From: VRUE01 sp963822295
GTDB lineage: Bacteria > Actinomycetota > Thermoleophilia > Solirubrobacterales > 70-9
Length of the DNA: 64,000 nucleotides
Direction: 5' to 3'
Assembly (NCBI GenBank): GCA_963822295.1
Contig: CAWGHD010000002.1
Coordinates: forward strand, 2,480,001-2,544,000
Part shown: one piece after another, positions 48,387-57,343 of the stretch
Numbering within the stretch: position 1 is the first letter of the stretch
Layout of the letters: every line of letters starts with the position of its first letter
Notes under the pieces: generated by a model
Told to the model about the DNA's origin: nothing
Database searches by the model: none
The model's input: only the letters and a program-made list of their open reading frames with translations
Program-made: the position numbers and the translations under genes

Positions 48387-49046
48387 ATGAGCACCAGTGT
48401 CCGTGAGGCCAAAAGAGTTGTGCTCTGCGACGACCACGAGATCGTGCGTGAGGCGATCAAGGCGCGCATGGCCAGTTCGAACGTTCTTGACATCGTCGGC
48501 GAGGCCGGAAACGGCCGCGACGTCGTCGACGTGGTCAAGGAACTCGAGCCCGACGTCCTGATCATCGACGTCGAGCTTCCCAAGCGCGACGGGATCGAGG
48601 CCACCAAGGAGGTCCTCAAGGTCAGGCCGCGGACCAAAGTCATCATCTTCACCGCGCACGCGCAGCCCGACCTGCTGGCGCTCGCCCTGCGCGCCGGGGC
48701 CTCCGGCTACGTGCTCAAGTCGGCGCCCGCCGAGGACATCGCGCGGGCGGTCAAAGCGGTCACCGGCGGCGGCACCTTCCTCGGCGGCGACTTCGCCGGC
48801 GGCAAGCCGTCCGAGGTCGAGAAACTCCTCGACCTCTCGCCGCGGGAGCGGCAGATCCTCGAGCTGCTCGCCGAGGGCCTCCGCGTCAAAGAGATCGCGG
48901 AACGGCTCCAGCTCAGCCCTGCCACGGTCCACACCCACGTCCGCAACGCGATCGCAAAGCTCGAGGTCGACACCCGCACCGAGGCGGTCGCGCTCGCGGT
49001 CCGCTTCAGCTACCTCGGCGCCGGCGGGGGCCTGAGCAGCGCCTAG
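48387..49046 (+). CDS. NarL/FixJ-family response regulator
   Basis: 219 aa. Receiver domain: acidic pocket D15/D16, phospho-acceptor D61 in VLIIDVELPKRDG, switch T89, K111. LuxR-type HTH at about 150-210 (LSPRERQILELLAEGLRVKEIAERLQLSPATVHTHV). No kinase gene is adjacent, so its partner must be elsewhere. It lies right behind serS. Its stop shares CTAG with the convergent msrB. Confidence 0.93.
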   Translation: MSTSVREAKRVVLCDDHEIVREAIKARMASSNVLDIVGEAGNGRDVVDVVKELEPDVLIIDVELPKRDGIEATKEVLKVRPRTKVIIFTAHAQPDLLALALRAGASGYVLKSAPAEDIARAVKAVTGGGTFLGGDFAGGKPSEVEKLLDLSPRERQILELLAEGLRVKEIAERLQLSPATVHTHVRNAIAKLEVDTRTEAVALAVRFSYLGAGGGLSSA

Positions 49047-49438
49047 CTCTTCTCCAGCGTCAGCGCGCAGCCGTTGATGCAGTAGCGCTGCCCGCCGCGA
49101 TCCGCCGGGCCGTCGTCGAAGACGTGACCCAGATGGGCGTCGCAGCTCTTGCAGACGACCTCGGTCCGCTTCATCAAGAGGCTGTCGTCCGGGCGCAGCT
49201 CGACGTGCTCGAGGTTCGCCGGCTCCGTGAAGCTCGGCCAGCCGGTGCCGGAGTCGAACTTGGTGTCGGAGGAGAAGAGCTCGGTGCCGCAGCAGACGCA
49301 GCGGTACATCCCCTCCGACTTCTCCTCGACGTAGGGCCCGGTGAAGGCGCGCTCGGTGCCGGCCTGGCGCGTCACCTCGTACTGCTCCGGGGTCAGCTGC
49401 TCGCGCCACTCCTGCTCCGATTTCTCCACTTTCGGCAT
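49043..49438 (-). CDS. msrB: Peptide-methionine (R)-S-oxide reductase MsrB
   Basis: 131 aa from ATG 49438. Zinc ligands in two CxxC motifs (CVCCG and CKSCD), GTGWPSF substrate loop and catalytic cysteine in RYCING near the C-terminus. Repairs methionine-R-sulfoxide using thioredoxin. A longer upstream frame overlaps the CAP gene antisense and is rejected. TACCCT lies 7 nt before ATG. Confidence 0.97.
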   Translation of the reverse strand: MPKVEKSEQEWREQLTPEQYEVTRQAGTERAFTGPYVEEKSEGMYRCVCCGTELFSSDTKFDSGTGWPSFTEPANLEHVELRPDDSLLMKRTEVVCKSCDAHLGHVFDDGPADRGGQRYCINGCALTLEKS

Positions 49439-49445
49439 CTCCAGA

Positions 49446-49451
49446 AGGGTA
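49446..49451 (-). promoter_or_regulatory. -10 box of msrB
   Basis: Minus-strand TACCCT, 7 nt, then ATG 49438. Confidence 0.5.
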
Positions 49452-49458
49452 AGGGGTC

Positions 49459-49470
49459 GGACGTACGTCC
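49459..49470. promoter_or_regulatory. Perfect 12-bp palindrome upstream of msrB (possible operator)
   Basis: GGACGTACGTCC, just upstream of the msrB -10 box and 54 nt before the divergent secreted CAP gene. It is positioned to be a repressor or activator site. No known regulator match is claimed. Confidence 0.35.
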
Positions 49471-49523
49471 AGGGATCGCGGACGGGCGAGAGCCGGGGGG
49501 CGGTCCTGGCGACAGGGAGTTTG

Positions 49524-50075
49524 ATGAGACGCCTGCTCGCCCTCTCCGCCGCCGCCCTGACGCTGGGCCTGCTCGCCGTCCCGGGGGCCGGCGCCGCGAG
49601 CCTCGAGAACATGGTCGCCCCCGTCTCCGTCTGTCCCGGCCAGAACGACGCGAGCGCCGCGGCCGGCGCCCAGGAGCGGTCGATGGTCTGCATGACCAAC
49701 TTCGCCCGCCGCGTCGCCGGCCTGCGTGGCTTCCGCCCCAACGGCGACCTCGCCTCCTCGGCGGGTCGCAAGTCCGGCGACATCGTCCGCTGCGACGATT
49801 TCAGCCACTACGCCTGCCAGCGCGACTTCACCTTCTGGATCAAGCGGGTCGGCTTCATCTCCGAGAGCTGCTGGCGGGCCGGCGAGAACATCGCCTGGGG
49901 CACCGGCTCCTACGCGACGGTGCACTCGATCTTCCTGGCCTGGATGCGCTCGCCGGCGCATCGCGACAACATCCTCGGCCCCTTCGGGGAGATCGGCATC
50001 GGCCTCCAGGTCGGCGGGCTCGACGGACACCGCGACGCCCACGTCTGGACCCAGCACTTCGCCTCTCACTGCTGA
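49524..50075 (+). CDS. Secreted CAP-superfamily (SCP-like) protein
   Basis: 183 aa from ATG 49524. Signal peptide MRRLLALSAAALTLGLLAVPGAGA, cleavage near residue 25. CAP signatures: FARRVAGLRGF, the conserved SGDIVRCDDFSHYAC, RAGENIAWG and WMRSPAHRDNILGPFGEIGIGL. CAP domains are often extracellular lipid-binding or protease-like proteins. Four cysteines (positions about 39, 56, 96, 104) could form disulfides. Function not known. Confidence 0.88.
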   Translation: MRRLLALSAAALTLGLLAVPGAGAASLENMVAPVSVCPGQNDASAAAGAQERSMVCMTNFARRVAGLRGFRPNGDLASSAGRKSGDIVRCDDFSHYACQRDFTFWIKRVGFISESCWRAGENIAWGTGSYATVHSIFLAWMRSPAHRDNILGPFGEIGIGLQVGGLDGHRDAHVWTQHFASHC

Positions 50076-50094
50076 GACGGCCTCCCGCCGCGTC

Positions 50095-50100
50095 TAGGAT
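50095..50100 (+). promoter_or_regulatory. -10 box of the thioesterase gene (leaderless)
   Basis: TAGGAT, 6 nt, then GTG 50107. Confidence 0.5.
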
Positions 50101-50106
50101 GCGCGC

Positions 50107-50901
50107 GTGCCCGAGGCCTTCTACGAGCGCGACGGCGATCGCTTCGTCGCGACTGAGCTGACGCGGGGGCCGTGGGACCCGGGCTCCCAGCACGCCGGGC
50201 CGCCCTCGGCCCTGATCGGGCGCCAGGTCGAGCTGCTCGAGGACGCCTCCGAGTTCCAGGTCGGCCGCCTCACCTTCGAGATCCTCCGCCCGGTCCCGAT
50301 CGGCCCGGTCGTCGTCGAGGCGCGGGTCGTGCGGCCCGGGCGCCGCGTGCAGATGTTCGAGGCCTCGCTCGGCGACGGCGAGACGGAGCTTGTCCGGGCG
50401 CGGGGCTGGCGCATCCGCACCGACGAGCTCGACCTGCCCGCCGAGGCGACCGACCTCGGCGAGCCGCCCCCGGGCCCGGAGCAGGGCTCCGAGCCGGAGT
50501 TCTTCCGCACCGGCCAGGACGTCGGCTACCACACCGCGATGGAGTGGCGGGCCCTCAGCGGCGGCTTCCTCGAGGCGGGGCCGGCCAAGGTCTGGATGCG
50601 CCAGACCTGCCCGCTGGTCGCCGGCGAGGAGCCCTCGCCGCTGCAGCGCACCCTGGTGATCGCCGACGTCGGCAACGGCATCAGCGCCGTCCTTGACCCG
50701 CAGAAGCACCTCTTCATCAACGTCGACCTCACCGTCCACCTGGAGCGGATGCCCGCCGGGGAGTGGGTCTGCGTCGACGCGGTCACCCGCCCGCGGCCGA
50801 ACGGGATCGGGTCCGCCGAGTCGGAGCTCTCCGACCGCGAGGGCCGGATCGGCCGCGCCGTCCAGACCCTGCTCTTCGCCGAGCGCCCGCAGGCGGGCTA
50901 G
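50107..50901 (+). CDS. Acyl-CoA thioesterase-like (TesB/4HBT-type double hotdog) protein
   Basis: 264 aa. N-terminal hotdog with GPWDPGSQHAGPPSALIGRQVE and RLTFEILRPVPIGPVVVEARVVRPGRRVQMFEASL; C-terminal hotdog with ADVGNGISAVLDPQKHLFINVDLTVHLERMPAGEWVCVDA. This layout is typical of the actinobacterial thioesterase-like family around acyl-CoA metabolism; substrate unknown. GTG start by leaderless signal. Shares CTAG with the convergent MFS gene. Confidence 0.78.
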   Translation: MPEAFYERDGDRFVATELTRGPWDPGSQHAGPPSALIGRQVELLEDASEFQVGRLTFEILRPVPIGPVVVEARVVRPGRRVQMFEASLGDGETELVRARGWRIRTDELDLPAEATDLGEPPPGPEQGSEPEFFRTGQDVGYHTAMEWRALSGGFLEAGPAKVWMRQTCPLVAGEEPSPLQRTLVIADVGNGISAVLDPQKHLFINVDLTVHLERMPAGEWVCVDAVTRPRPNGIGSAESELSDREGRIGRAVQTLLFAERPQAG

Positions 50902-52094
50902 CCGGCGCCGGCCCGGCGGTCGGCGAGCACGGCCCGGCCGCGGCCGGAGATCGCGAAGACGATCGTCGCCATCGAGACCAGGGCGATCGCCGCCGAGAGC
51001 AGGAAGGCCCCCTCGTAGTCGCTGAGGACGACGGCGATGCCCGCCAGGGGCGCGCCGATGCCGACGCCGAGGTCGAAGAACGCGGTGAAGGTGCCGAGCG
51101 CCGCGCCCCGCCGGTTCTCCGGCACCCGCCCGACGACGACCAGAGAGAGCGAGGGATAGAGCAGCGAGAAGGCGGCGCCCATCGCCAGCGAGCCCGCGAT
51201 CGCGACCGCCAGGCTCTGCGAGAGGCCGATCGTCGCCAGCCCGATCGCCTCGACCAGCGCCGCGGCCGTCGCCACCCGTGCCGGCCCGATCCGATCCGGC
51301 AGGTCGCCGGCCACCAGCCGGGTGAGGACGACCATCGTCGCGAAGGCGCCGAAGGCGGTGGCGCCGTGGCCGACGCCGCGCGCGTCGAGGTGGAGGACGA
51401 CGAAGGCGGCGACCGCCGCGTAGCCGACCGAGGCCAGCGCCAGCGCCGCGCCGGGGCCGACGGCCTCGCGCGCGATCAGCGGCTGGCGCTCGTGCTCGAC
51501 GGCGGCGCTCGGCCGGTAGGGATCCGGGAGGCGGGCCGCGACCGCCGCCCCGGCCAGCGGCACGATCCCCGCGAACAGCCAGACCAGCGTGTAGCCGGAG
51601 AGCTGAAGCAGCAGCTCGCCGATCAGCGGGCCGATGCTCAGCGCTCCCCAGACCGCGAGGCCGTAGAGGCCGATCACCCGTCCGCGGCGCTCCGGCGGGG
51701 CGAGGTCGACGATCCAGGCCGAGCCCGCGGTGAAGACCGTGCCCTCGCCCGCGCCGAGCACGAGGCGGGCGGCGATCAGCCCCGGGATGCCCAGCGGCAG
51801 CAGGTAGAGGAAGCCGGAGACCGCGACCAGGATCGAGCCGAAGAGGACGGTCGGCTTGCGCCCGCGCCGGTCGGCGAAGCGGCCGGAGAGCGGGCGCAGG
51901 AGCAGCCCCGTCACCGCGTAGGAGCCGACGACGATGCCGACCGCGACGTTGCCGCCCTCGAGCGGCCCATGCACGTAGCGGGGCAGCACCGGGAGGACGG
52001 CGCCGACCGCGAGCAGCCCGGCGAAGGTGACGGCGAAGACCCCCGCGAAGGCGACTCCGGGGCGGAACTCGGTGCTGGGGGGCGCCTCCGCCAT
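50898..52094 (-). CDS. MFS transporter
   Basis: 398 aa, twelve helices, from ATG 52094 (the longer upstream frame is a shadow of the HAD and ABC genes). The MFS motif in loop 2-3 is GRFADRRGRKPTVLFG, and a second copy appears in loop 8-9 (AGDLPDRIGPARVAT). Substrate cannot be inferred. A drug/sugar efflux type is likely from helix count. The gene starts 3 nt after the HAD hydrolase gene ends, so the two are probably an operon. Confidence 0.9.
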   Translation of the reverse strand: MAEAPPSTEFRPGVAFAGVFAVTFAGLLAVGAVLPVLPRYVHGPLEGGNVAVGIVVGSYAVTGLLLRPLSGRFADRRGRKPTVLFGSILVAVSGFLYLLPLGIPGLIAARLVLGAGEGTVFTAGSAWIVDLAPPERRGRVIGLYGLAVWGALSIGPLIGELLLQLSGYTLVWLFAGIVPLAGAAVAARLPDPYRPSAAVEHERQPLIAREAVGPGAALALASVGYAAVAAFVVLHLDARGVGHGATAFGAFATMVVLTRLVAGDLPDRIGPARVATAAALVEAIGLATIGLSQSLAVAIAGSLAMGAAFSLLYPSLSLVVVGRVPENRRGAALGTFTAFFDLGVGIGAPLAGIAVVLSDYEGAFLLSAAIALVSMATIVFAISGRGRAVLADRRAGAG

Positions 52095-52096
52095 CG

Positions 52097-52882
52097 CTAG
52101 CGCAGGATCGCGGCGAGGTCGTCGAGCACGTGGTCGGGGGGCGTCGCGGCGCTCTCCGCCTCCTCCCGCGAGGTGGCGCCGCTGAGGACGAGGACGGTCG
52201 CCAGGCCGGCGCGCCGCCCGCCCTCGATGTCGGAGGAGATCCGGTCGCCGACCATCGCGACCCGCTCGGCGCCCGGGATCCGCTCGCGCGCCAGCTCGAA
52301 GAGGTGGGCCTCGGGCTTGCCGCCGATCTCGGCGCGGGCGCCGGTGGCGGTCTCGATCGCCGCCAGGATCGCCCCCGTCCCCGGCCAGGCGCCGCCCGGC
52401 ATCGGCAGGGTGGGGTCGCGGCTGGTGCCGAACAGCGCCGCCCCCTTCTGGAGGGCGAGTGTCGCGGTCAGGAGCTCCTCGTAGTCGAAGCCCCGGTGGC
52501 CGGCGGCGAGAACCACCGGCGCCTCGCGTCCCGCCTCGCGGTCGAGCGGCTCCAGCCCGGCCGCGGCGACGGCGTCCTTGAAGGCGTTGGCGCCGATCAC
52601 GAAGGCGCCGGCCCCCTTCCCGACCCGCTCCGCGGCGAGCTCGGCGGTGACGATCCCGGCGGTGACGACCCGATCCTCGCGCGCCGGCACCCCCGCCTCG
52701 CCCAGCCGCTCCGCATAGGTCGACGCCGCCCTGCCGGGGTTGTTGGTGACGAAGACGACCTCGACGCCGCCCTCGATCAGCGCCCTTAGCGCCTCCGCCG
52801 AGCCCGGCACCGGCTCGCGGCCGACCCAGACGACCCCGTCGAGGTCGACCAGCAGTCCGTCGAATTCGTCGCCCAGCGCCAT
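52097..52882 (-). CDS. HAD-superfamily hydrolase, subfamily IIA (NagD-like)
   Basis: 261 aa. DLDGVVWVGREPV (catalytic Asp pair), FVTNNPGRAAS (motif II), IGGKPEAHLFELA and MVGDRISSDIEGGRRAGLATVLVLSG (motif III Lys and metal Asp). Dephosphorylates small phosphates such as sugar or nucleotide phosphates. TAGCCT lies 6 nt before ATG 52882, back to back with the -10 of the divergent ABC gene. Confidence 0.93.
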   Translation of the reverse strand: MALGDEFDGLLVDLDGVVWVGREPVPGSAEALRALIEGGVEVVFVTNNPGRAASTYAERLGEAGVPAREDRVVTAGIVTAELAAERVGKGAGAFVIGANAFKDAVAAAGLEPLDREAGREAPVVLAAGHRGFDYEELLTATLALQKGAALFGTSRDPTLPMPGGAWPGTGAILAAIETATGARAEIGGKPEAHLFELARERIPGAERVAMVGDRISSDIEGGRRAGLATVLVLSGATSREEAESAATPPDHVLDDLAAILR

Positions 52883-52888
52883 CGGCGC

Positions 52889-52901
52889 AGGCTAGTACGG
52901 T
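52889..52901. promoter_or_regulatory. Back-to-back -10 boxes between HAD and ABC genes
   Basis: Minus TAGCCT (52894-52889) and plus TACGGT (52896-52901) are one base apart; each is 6 nt from its start codon (ATG 52882, GTG 52908). The whole divergent intergenic region is 25 bp. Confidence 0.6.
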
Positions 52902-52907
52902 GCGCGC

Positions 52908-53645
52908 GTGAGCGACGCCAATGGCAAGGTCGTCGTCGAAGCCAGCCAGGTCACTCGTCGCTACGGCGAGGGGGAGGCGGCGGTCGACGCCCTCCGCGGG
53001 ATCAGCACCGGGTTCGACCGTGGCCGCTTCACGGCGATCATGGGGCCGTCGGGCTCCGGCAAGTCCACCCTGATGCACATCCTCGCCGGGCTCGACCCCC
53101 CGACCTCGGGGACGGTCACCCTCGACGGCGAGGAGATCACCGGGCTCGACGACGGCGAGCTGACCCGCCTGCGGCGCGACAAGCTCGGCTTCGTCTTCCA
53201 GTTCTTCAACCTGCTGCCGGTCCTCACGGCGGAGGAGAACCTGGTGCTGCCGCTTTCGATCGCCGGCCGCAGGCCCGACCGCGAGTGGCTCGACCGCCTG
53301 ATCCGCACCGTCGGCCTCGAGGACCGCCGCACGCACCGGCCCTCCGAGCTCTCCGGCGGCCAGCAGCAGCGGGTCGCGGTCGCCCGCGCCCTGGTCTCGA
53401 AACCGGCCGTCGTCTTCGCCGACGAGCCGACCGGGAACCTCGACTCGAAGGCGAGCGCCGACGTCCTCCGCCTCCTGCGCCAGGCGGTCGACGAGTTCGG
53501 CCAGACGGTGATCATGGTCACCCACGATCCCGCCGCCGCGGCGCACGCCGACAGGCTGATCACGCTCAGCGACGGGGCGATCGTCCACGACGCCGCCCCG
53601 GGCTCGACCGACGAGGTGATCGAGCTGATGAAGAAGATCGACTAG
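52908..53645 (+). CDS. ABC transporter ATP-binding protein (LolD/MacB-type)
   Basis: 245 aa, GTG start. Walker A GPSGSGKST (46-54), signature LSGGQQQR (148-155) and Walker B VVFADEP (168-174), H-loop in MVTHDPAAA. Typical of ATPases that energise FtsX-like permeases exporting lipoproteins, lipids or macrolides. Its TAG stop lies in the left end of palindrome C, and the partner permease follows after it. Confidence 0.95.
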   Translation: MSDANGKVVVEASQVTRRYGEGEAAVDALRGISTGFDRGRFTAIMGPSGSGKSTLMHILAGLDPPTSGTVTLDGEEITGLDDGELTRLRRDKLGFVFQFFNLLPVLTAEENLVLPLSIAGRRPDREWLDRLIRTVGLEDRRTHRPSELSGGQQQRVAVARALVSKPAVVFADEPTGNLDSKASADVLRLLRQAVDEFGQTVIMVTHDPAAAAHADRLITLSDGAIVHDAAPGSTDEVIELMKKID

Positions 53646-53729
53646 TGCCCTGTCTCGCCACGTTGGCCGGGAAATGAGGAGGTCCTGGGGCCGTCATTTC
53701 TGGTCAGATGTTGCGAGACAGGGCACTAG
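53642..53729. repeat. Palindromic element C (88 bp, foldback/MITE-like)
   Basis: CTAGTGCCCTGTCTCGC (53642-53658) and its exact complement (53713-53729) are the ends; inner AAATGA (53672-53677) and TCATTT (53694-53699) lie on the same axis, so the whole element is one imperfect palindrome. CTAG at both outer ends could be a 4-bp target duplication. It lies between ATPase and permease and contains the ATPase stop codon. Confidence 0.85.
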
Positions 53730-53735
53730 CCCCGG

Positions 53736-56288
53736 GTGACGGGCCTCGCCCTCAAGAGCCTCTGGGCGCGCCGGGTGCGGGCCCTGGCGACGACCCTCGC
53801 CGTCGTGATCGGCGTCGCCTTCGTGGCCGGGACCTACATCCTCACCGACACGACCTTCGCCGCCTTCGACGAAATCTTCGCCGACTCGCTGCGGGGGACC
53901 GACGTCGTGATCTCCGCCCGCGACGAAGTCGAACAGGAATCCGGGGAGACGCAGAGCTTCGGCGACGAGACGCTGCAACGGGTGCAACGGGTGAGCGGCG
54001 TGCGGGTGGCGACCGGCGTCATCAACACGGCGGGCGCTCTGTTCGACGCGGACGGCGAGCGGATCGGGTCCAAATTCGCCCCTTCTTTCATCGGCTCGAA
54101 CCGGCCGCCCGGGCTCGAAGCGATCACCTACGTCGAGGGCCACCGGCCGCGCAACGCCTCGCAGGCCTCGGTCGACGAAGGGGCCGCCGACGAGGCCGGC
54201 CTCGAGCCGGGGGACACGATCCGGATCGCCTCCGTCGAACGCGCCAAGGACTACCGCCTGGTCGGGGTCGTCAGGCTCGGGGACGCGTCGTTCGGCGGCG
54301 CCACGCTCGCCGCCCTGACCCTGCCCGAGGCGCAGCGGATCACCGGCAAAGAGGGGGAATTCGACGAGATCTGGGTGGCGGCCCGGCCCGGTGTCGCAGA
54401 AGCCGAGCTCAAGCGCCGCGTCGAGCGGGTCACCCCGCCCGGCCTGCTGGTCGAGACCGCGGCGCAGAACGCCGACCGCAACTCGGACCGGATCCGCGAC
54501 AACCTCGGCTTCCTGCGGATCGCCCTCTTCGTCTTCGCCTTCGTCGCCCTCTTCGTCGGCGCCTTCCTGATCTTCAACACCTTCTCGATCACCGTTGCCC
54601 AGCGGATCCGCGAGTTCGGGATGCTGCGCACGCTCGGCGCCCGCCGCCGCCAGATCCTCGCCGGCGTGGTCGTCGAGGCGCTCGCGATCGGCCTGCTCGG
54701 CGCGCTGCTCGGCCTCGCCGGCGGCTACGGGATCGCGGTCGGCCTCAACGCCCTCTTCGTCGAGATCGGGATCGACCTGCCGACCACCGACCTCGTCACC
54801 GAGACCCGCACCATCGTCGTCTCGCTCGCGATCGGGATCGGCGTCACGCTGGTCTCGTCCTTCGTGCCGGCCCTGCGCTCGACGCGGGTGCCGCCGATCG
54901 CCGCGCTTCTGGCGCTCGAGATGCCGGCCAGCCGCCGCCGCGGGGCCCTCACCGCAGTCCTCTCCCTTCTGCTCGGGGCGGTCGGGATGGCGATGGTCCT
55001 GGCCGGGCTCTTCGGCGGCGCCTCCGGCGGGTCGGCCGCCGGGCTGATGGGCGGCGGCGCCGTCGCCGTGCTGCTCGGGGTCTCCCTCTTCAGCCCCCGC
55101 CTGGTGCGGCCGCTCGCCTCCCTGGCCGGCCGGCCCCTCGAGCTGGCCCGGCGGCTGATCGGGCGGCTCGCGCGCGAGAACACGCAGCGCAACCCCTCGC
55201 GCACCGCGGTCACCGCCGCGGCGCTGATGATCGGCCTCGCCGTCGTCGCCTTCGTCACCGTCTTCGCCGACGGCATCAAGGGCTCGATCGCGACCGCCGT
55301 CGACGACAGCTTCCAGGGCGACCTGGTCCTCCAGAACGCCGACGGCTTCTCGCCGATCTCGCCGGGGGCCGCGGAGGAGGCGCGCCGGCTCCCCGGGGTC
55401 GAGCTGGTCTCGACGATGCGCGCCGCGCAGGCCGAGCTCCTGGACGGCGAGGGGGGCAAGGCGCGCGTCGCCGCTCTCGACCGCGACGCGGGCTCGGTAC
55501 TGACCCTCGACTGGACCGAGGGCGGCCCGCAGGACCTGCGCGACCTCTCCGACCGCGAGGTCCTCGTCGACGAGTCCTTCGCCGAGAGCAACGGCTTCGG
55601 GGTGGGCGACCGCGTCCGCTTCCTCACCCAGACGGGGGAGAGGCCGAGCCTCCGCATCGCCGGGGAGTACGAGGACAAGGCGGGCCTCTTCGGCGTCGCG
55701 ATCGTGACGCAGGCCGTGATGGCCGGCCGGTTCGGCCAGAGCGACGACGTCTTCGACTTCGTCGAGCTCGCCTCCGGCGCCGGCGCGGCGACGGTCCAGC
55801 GGCGCCTGGCGGCGGCGATGGCGCGCGACTTCCCGACGGTCGAGGTCCGCAACCAGCAGGAGCTGAAGGAAAACCAGGAAGAACAGATCAACCAGCTCCT
55901 CGGCCTGATCTACGCGCTCCTGGCGCTCGCCGTGATCGTCTCCCTGTTCGGGATCGCCAACACGCTGGCGCTCTCGATCCACGAGCGCACGCGGGAGCTG
56001 GGGATGCTGCGCGCGATCGGCATGTCGCGCCGCCAGGTGCGGACGATGATCCGCTACGAGGCCGTGATCACCGCCCTGATCGGGGCGCTGCTGGGGATGG
56101 TGATCGGGGTGGTCTTCGCGGCCCTGATCGCGCAGCCGCTCAAGGACGAAGGCTTCGTCCTCTCCTATCCGGTCATCCAGCTGGCGGCGATGCTCGTCTT
56201 CGCGGCGATCGCCGGCGTGATCGCCGCGATCGCCCCCGCGCGCCGGGCCTCACGCCTCGACGTGCTCGAGGCGCTGCACTACGAGTAG
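53736..56288 (+). CDS. ABC transporter permease (FtsX/MacB-like, duplicated)
   Basis: 850 aa, GTG start. MacB-like N-terminal periplasmic domain (TM1 at about 20-40: LAVVIGVAFVAGTYIL), FtsX helix bundle at about 265-395 (IALFVFAFVALFVGAFLIF; QRIREFGMLRTLGARRRQI), two further helices near 405-450, then a second periplasmic domain (about 520-720) and FtsX bundle at about 725-850 (RTRELGMLRAIGMSRRQVRTMIRYEAVIT). Partner of the ATPase 5' of palindrome C. Such pairs export lipids or lipoproteins or act in cell-envelope stress. Overlaps a convergent gene by 10 nt. Confidence 0.93.
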   Translation: MTGLALKSLWARRVRALATTLAVVIGVAFVAGTYILTDTTFAAFDEIFADSLRGTDVVISARDEVEQESGETQSFGDETLQRVQRVSGVRVATGVINTAGALFDADGERIGSKFAPSFIGSNRPPGLEAITYVEGHRPRNASQASVDEGAADEAGLEPGDTIRIASVERAKDYRLVGVVRLGDASFGGATLAALTLPEAQRITGKEGEFDEIWVAARPGVAEAELKRRVERVTPPGLLVETAAQNADRNSDRIRDNLGFLRIALFVFAFVALFVGAFLIFNTFSITVAQRIREFGMLRTLGARRRQILAGVVVEALAIGLLGALLGLAGGYGIAVGLNALFVEIGIDLPTTDLVTETRTIVVSLAIGIGVTLVSSFVPALRSTRVPPIAALLALEMPASRRRGALTAVLSLLLGAVGMAMVLAGLFGGASGGSAAGLMGGGAVAVLLGVSLFSPRLVRPLASLAGRPLELARRLIGRLARENTQRNPSRTAVTAAALMIGLAVVAFVTVFADGIKGSIATAVDDSFQGDLVLQNADGFSPISPGAAEEARRLPGVELVSTMRAAQAELLDGEGGKARVAALDRDAGSVLTLDWTEGGPQDLRDLSDREVLVDESFAESNGFGVGDRVRFLTQTGERPSLRIAGEYEDKAGLFGVAIVTQAVMAGRFGQSDDVFDFVELASGAGAATVQRRLAAAMARDFPTVEVRNQQELKENQEEQINQLLGLIYALLALAVIVSLFGIANTLALSIHERTRELGMLRAIGMSRRQVRTMIRYEAVITALIGALLGMVIGVVFAALIAQPLKDEGFVLSYPVIQLAAMLVFAAIAGVIAAIAPARRASRLDVLEALHYE

Positions 56289-57343
56289 GCGAGGCCCATC
56301 CGCAGCGCTCCGGCCGCCTCGAGCATAGCCGCCCGCGAGGAGGGCGAGACCGCGGTCATGTTGGCGAAGAGATGGGTCAGGCGCGGGTGGCGGCGCACGG
56401 CCACCCGGGTGCCCTCAGCCCTCAGCCGCGCGGCGTACTCCTCGCCCTCGTCGCGCAGCGGGTCGAAGCCGGCGGTCGCCACGTACGCGGGCGGCAGGCG
56501 CGAGAGGTCCGGGGCGCGCAGCACCGAGGCGAGCGGCTCGTAGCCCATCGCCTTCTCCGGCAGGTAGGCCCGTTCGCAGTGGTCGATGTCGAGCTGGGTG
56601 AGCATGAAGCCCTCGGCGAAGAGCTCGCGCGAGCGCCTCGGGTCGACGGCTTCCGTCGCCGGGTAGATCAGCAGCTGCATCTTCGGCGCCGGCCCGCCCG
56701 AGTCCCGCATCGCGATGCAGACCCCGGCCGCGAGGTTCGCCCCGGCGCTGTCGCCGCCGACCCCGATCCGGCCGCTGTCGGCGCCGAGCTCGCCGGCGAG
56801 CTTGTGGGCCCAGAGGTAGGCGGCCTGCGCGTCCTCGACCGCCGCCGGGAACGGGTTCTCCGGCGCCAGCCGGTAGGTGGGGGAGAAGACCGTCGCCCCC
56901 GAGTGGGCGGCGAGGAAGCGGCAGGCGCTGTCGTTGGTCTCGAGGTCGCCGACCATCCAGCCGCCGCCGTGGTAGTGGACGATCATCGGCCGCGGCGGCG
57001 GCGGCGCCCCGTGCGGGACGTAGAGGCGCGCCTTCAGGGAGCCGGCCGCGCCGGGGATCTCGAACTCGTGGAGCTCGGCCATCGGGAGCTTCGGCCCCTC
57101 GATCCCCGCCGCCCCCCGGCGCGTGTAGGCCCGCGCCTCCTCGGCGGGCAGGCCGCCGGTCAGGGTGTCCTCGCCCGTTCGGCGGGCGAGCGAGACGATC
57201 ACGTGGACGTCGGGGGCGAGGACCTGCCCGTCGATCTCGGGCGGCGGGCCGAACATGCGCCGCTGGACCCGCGGACGCAGCCCGCAGAGGGATCGGACGA
57301 TCCGGAACTCGAGTGAGGGCGGGAGGCGAGGGGGCGCTGCCAA
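56279..57343 (-). CDS. HSL-type alpha/beta hydrolase (esterase/lipase)
   Basis: 354 aa. IVHYHGGGWMVGDLETND is the HGGGW oxyanion motif; GGDSAGANLAAGVC holds the Ser nucleophile (GDSAG); Asp in ATAGFDPLRDEGE and His in HPRLTHLFANM complete the triad. HSL-family members hydrolyse short acyl esters. It begins in the 70 bp between this gene and the P450 and converges with the permease gene. Confidence 0.93.
   Translation of the reverse strand: MAAPPRLPPSLEFRIVRSLCGLRPRVQRRMFGPPPEIDGQVLAPDVHVIVSLARRTGEDTLTGGLPAEEARAYTRRGAAGIEGPKLPMAELHEFEIPGAAGSLKARLYVPHGAPPPPRPMIVHYHGGGWMVGDLETNDSACRFLAAHSGATVFSPTYRLAPENPFPAAVEDAQAAYLWAHKLAGELGADSGRIGVGGDSAGANLAAGVCIAMRDSGGPAPKMQLLIYPATEAVDPRRSRELFAEGFMLTQLDIDHCERAYLPEKAMGYEPLASVLRAPDLSRLPPAYVATAGFDPLRDEGEEYAARLRAEGTRVAVRRHPRLTHLFANMTAVSPSSRAAMLEAAGALRMGLAYS

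Noticed and set aside
53694..55982. 762-aa open frame antisense to the ABC permease
   Set aside because: It has the charged, low-complexity composition of antisense shadows in high-GC DNA, and the permease on the other strand is clearly real.
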